From JBBECJ01 sp041751795 (GTDB taxonomy: Bacteria; Chloroflexota; Chloroflexia; Thermomicrobiales; CFX8), in the NCBI GenBank assembly GCA_041751795.1, contig JBGSWU010000001.1:1-14207 (forward strand): 14,207 nt of DNA, read 5' to 3'. Positions 11,790 to 14,207 of the stretch are shown here, one piece after another. The position numbers and the translations under genes were made by a program. Numbering within the stretch: position 1 is the stretch's first letter; each line of letters opens with the position of its first letter. The notes under the pieces were generated by a model, which made no database searches, had not been told where the DNA came from, and saw nothing but the letters and a program-made list of their open reading frames with translations.

Positions 11790-13943
11790 ATGGCTTCGCT
11801 CGCGCTGTCGTTCGATATCGGCGGCACGTTTACTGATTTTGTCATTATCGACCTTGATACCGGGACGTTCGTTGGTCGCCACAAGGTGCTGACGAACGTC
11901 GCTGATCCTGCCGAGGGAGTCCTCGATGGCTGGCGTGGGTTGATTGCGTCTGGGACGGTAACGCCTCAGGATACTGCGTTGATCGTCCACTCGACGACGC
12001 TGGTCACGAACGCGTTGATCGAGCGCAAAGGAGCGAGGACGGTCCTCCTGGCGACGAAGGGGTTCCGGGACGTCCTCGAACTGGGCAATCAACAGATGTA
12101 CGACATCTACGATCTGTTCGCGCCAATGCCTGAGCCGCTCATTCCTCGCCCTTTGCGGCTGGAGGTCGATGAGCGGATCGCCGCCGATGGCCAGGTCGTC
12201 CAACCGCTCAGTGCCGACGCGATCGCCGCTGCCGTCGATGCCGTCTGCGCGTCGAATGCCGAGTCGGTCGCGATTGCCTTTCTCCACGCCTATCTGAATC
12301 CTGAGCACGAGCAGGCGCTTGCTGATGCTATTCAAGCCGCGTTGCCAGACATTACCGTCTCCATATCGTCGTCGATTGCGCCGGTCGCCGGAGAGTACGA
12401 GCGGACATCAACGGTCGCCTCCGATGCGTTCACCAAGCCGTCGGTGCGCCGCTATCTCACATCCCTCACCAGGGCGCTCCAAACGAGTGGCGTCACCGCA
12501 CCATTGCACTTGACGCTCTCATCTGGTGAGATCGCTTCGACCGCAACCGCGATCGATCACCCGATTCGACTGCTCGAGTCCGGCCCGGCTGCCGGGGCGA
12601 TGGCTGCGGCCTTCTTTGGCCGACTAGGCGGTTACCAGGATGTCCTCTCGCTCGATATGGGCGGGACGACGGCCAAAGCCTGTGTGATCGAAGACGGCCA
12701 GCCCGAGATGGCGCAGTTGCTAGAAGTCGCCCGTGCGCGACGCTTCATGAAGGGGTCCGGTCTGCCGGTTGTCGCGCCTGTCGTTGATCTGATCGAGATC
12801 GGCGCAGGTGGTGGTTCGATTGCCCGCAAGGATGAACTTGGCCTGCTGAAAGTTGGTCCCGATTCGTCCGGAGCCGATCCTGGCCCAGCCTGCTACGGGC
12901 TTGGTGGGGATCAACCGACGGTGTCCGATGCGAACCTCATCCTCGGCTACCTGAACCCGGACTACTTCCTCGGCGGCGAGATACCACTGCGAGCCGACCT
13001 GGCCCGAGCCGCGATCGAACGGCTGGCTGATGAACTGGACCTCTCGGTCGAGGACACTGCCTGGGGTATTCACCGCGTCGTCAACGAGAACATGGCGGCG
13101 GCTGCGCGCGTCCACATCATCGAGCGCAACCGCGACCCGCGCGATCTGGCGACGATCGCATTTGGTGGGGCTGGCCCCGCACATGCTGTCTCCGTCGCTC
13201 GTGTCCTCGGTAGCCCAACGGTGATCTTCCCACCGGCTGCCGGAGTCGCGTCGGCGCTCGGCGCTCTGGTATCCCCACTGGCCTTTACGTCGGGGAGAAC
13301 GCGGATGATGCGCCTCGACCGTGCGGACTGGGACTCCGTCAATCAGTTGTACCGTGACATCGAGGGCGAAGCCGCGCGCGAGCTCGGACTAGCCAACGTC
13401 GCTCCAGATCAGATCACGTACCACCGCTGGGCGGAGATGCGTGTCCTCGGCCAATACCACGAGATCAGCGTCCCATTGGACGACATTGCGCTGGAGGAAG
13501 CGAGTTTCCCTGCGATCATTGATGCTTTTCACGACGCCTACCGTCGTCGCTACGGTCGGGTGCTTGAAGGGTTGCCGGTCGAGGCACTCCACTGGCGGAT
13601 CACTGCGACGGGTCCTGCCAGTTCCGTCGATCTCCGTGAAGAAGAAGAAACCAGTCAACCGGCAGATTCGGGAATCAAAGGCTCGCGTCCAGCCTGCTTC
13701 CCGTCTGGCGATGGTCGACCGAACGCAAGTTTTCACGAGACACCGGTCTATGACCGCGAGCGGCTACTGCCGGGCATGACCTTCACTGGTCCGGCCATCG
13801 TCGAGGAGCGCGAGGCGACGGCGATCATCTGGCCCGGCGACCGCGCTCGGATCGACCGCTACCGGGCGATTGTTGTTGATGTCAACGCCGAGCAGCGGAA
13901 TGCAGCGCTTCAAGCAGCAGGACAGGGGACGAATCCAGCATGA
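11790..13943 (+). CDS. hyuA: Hydantoinase/oxoprolinase family protein, subunit A (HyuA)
   Basis: 717-residue ATP-dependent subunit of the hydantoinase / 5-oxoprolinase / acetone carboxylase family. The actin-like N-terminal domain starts SFDIGGTFTDFVIID (phosphate loop, Asp9) and continues HSTTLVTNALIERKG (67-81). The central domain has LSLDMGGTTAKACVI (second phosphate loop, Asp289), EIGAGGGSIA (336-345), GADPGPACYG (361-370) and FGGAGPAHA (458-466). The C-terminal domain has MRVLGQYHEISV and ends VYDRERLLPGMTFTGPAIVEE, as is usual. With HyuB it hydrolyses cyclic amides such as hydantoins, N-methylhydantoin or 5-oxoproline, coupled to ATP cleavage. The exact substrate cannot be told from sequence. 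GAGGGG lies 6 bases before the ATG. Its TGA overlaps the HyuB ATG by 4 bases, indicating translational coupling. Confidence 0.92.
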   Translation: MASLALSFDIGGTFTDFVIIDLDTGTFVGRHKVLTNVADPAEGVLDGWRGLIASGTVTPQDTALIVHSTTLVTNALIERKGARTVLLATKGFRDVLELGNQQMYDIYDLFAPMPEPLIPRPLRLEVDERIAADGQVVQPLSADAIAAAVDAVCASNAESVAIAFLHAYLNPEHEQALADAIQAALPDITVSISSSIAPVAGEYERTSTVASDAFTKPSVRRYLTSLTRALQTSGVTAPLHLTLSSGEIASTATAIDHPIRLLESGPAAGAMAAAFFGRLGGYQDVLSLDMGGTTAKACVIEDGQPEMAQLLEVARARRFMKGSGLPVVAPVVDLIEIGAGGGSIARKDELGLLKVGPDSSGADPGPACYGLGGDQPTVSDANLILGYLNPDYFLGGEIPLRADLARAAIERLADELDLSVEDTAWGIHRVVNENMAAAARVHIIERNRDPRDLATIAFGGAGPAHAVSVARVLGSPTVIFPPAAGVASALGALVSPLAFTSGRTRMMRLDRADWDSVNQLYRDIEGEAARELGLANVAPDQITYHRWAEMRVLGQYHEISVPLDDIALEEASFPAIIDAFHDAYRRRYGRVLEGLPVEALHWRITATGPASSVDLREEEETSQPADSGIKGSRPACFPSGDGRPNASFHETPVYDRERLLPGMTFTGPAIVEEREATAIIWPGDRARIDRYRAIVVDVNAEQRNAALQAAGQGTNPA

Positions 13944-14207
13944 CGAGCACGACGACACCGACCAGCGCCATCGACCAGGAGTTCGATCCAGTTTCGCTGG
14001 AGATCATGTGGAGCCGTCTAATCAGCATCGCCGATGAGATGTGGACGACGGTGCTTCGGACCGCCGTATCCACGATCATCGGCGCGGCACAGGACTTCGG
14101 CTGCGAACTGCTCGACGAGCGGGGAAACTCGCTGGCCCACTCGTACCGCTCGATGCCGGTCTTCAACCTCGTCATGCCCCAGTCAACGCGCAAGATGATC
14201 GAGATCT
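13940..14207 (+). CDS. hyuB: Hydantoinase/oxoprolinase family protein, subunit B (HyuB), 5' part
   Basis: The ATG at 13940 overlaps the HyuA stop (ATGA), and the frame stays open to the window edge, giving 89 residues. After a polar Thr-rich leader comes FDPVSLEIMWSRLISIADEM (15-34), then VLRTAVSTIIGAAQDFGCELLDERGNSLAHS. This is the standard HyuB opening 'DPVTLEIxxxRLxxIxDEM...RTAxSxxxxxxxDFSxAxxDxxGxxxA'. It is the partner of HyuA in the ATP-dependent cyclic-amide hydrolase. The remaining C-terminal part, usually about 500 residues in this family, lies beyond the window. Confidence 0.9.
   Translation, partial: MTSTTTPTSAIDQEFDPVSLEIMWSRLISIADEMWTTVLRTAVSTIIGAAQDFGCELLDERGNSLAHSYRSMPVFNLVMPQSTRKMIEI

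Noticed and set aside
11454..12335. 293-codon minus-strand ORF across the hyuA 5' end
   Set aside because: It is antisense to the highly conserved HyuA N-terminal domain and has no recognisable fold.

Overview
The window is GC-rich (about 60 % by eye) with GATCG-rich codon use, strong GGAGG-type ribosome binding sites and several GTG starts. The gene mix includes M20 and M24 metallohydrolases, a LigB-type dioxygenase, an ATP-dependent hydantoinase/oxoprolinase pair and a GT1 glycosyltransferase. This fits a soil or thermophilic Chloroflexota bacterium of the Thermomicrobia/Sphaerobacter kind, but no rRNA or other marker is present, so the assignment is an inference. No tRNA, rRNA, CRISPR array, transposase or phage gene was found.

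Layout. 1-155: tail of a SelA-like PLP protein. 167-1360 (-): MFS transporter. 1455-1853 (+): GNAT acetyltransferase. 1947-3092 (+): M24 (creatinase/prolidase-fold) protein with two metal ligands replaced. 3093-3773: long non-coding stretch with several strong hairpins and a good promoter. 3774-4430 (+): lipoprotein with a Thr/Pro linker and a DUF4352-like domain. 4431-4866: repeat-rich non-coding stretch with three 17-bp tandem repeats, a 131-bp palindromic element with 24-bp arms, a G-quadruplex motif and further hairpins. 4867-5400 (+): receiver-like protein without a phospho-acceptor Asp. 5524-6783 (+): GT1 glycosyltransferase. 6810-7661 (-): class A beta-lactamase-fold serine hydrolase with no signal peptide and no recognisable Glu166. 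7986-9137 and 9202-10074 (+): M20 peptidase and LigB-family protein, probably one operon. 10118-11449 (-): AbgA-like M20D amidohydrolase. 11790-13943 and 13940-14207+ (+): HyuA and the start of HyuB, overlapping by 4 bp.

How the genes fit together. The right half (7986-14207) is catabolic: two M20 amidohydrolases, a dioxygenase-family protein and an ATP-dependent cyclic-amide hydrolase. With the M24 protein at 1947, it suggests scavenging of modified or cyclic amino-acid derivatives, acyl-amino acids or small peptides. The left and central genes (MFS, GNAT, lipoprotein, pseudo-receiver, glycosyltransferase, serine hydrolase) look like individually transcribed accessory genes. The most unusual content is the structured non-coding DNA on both sides of the lipoprotein gene, and the run of enzyme-fold proteins with altered catalytic residues (M24, receiver, beta-lactamase fold).
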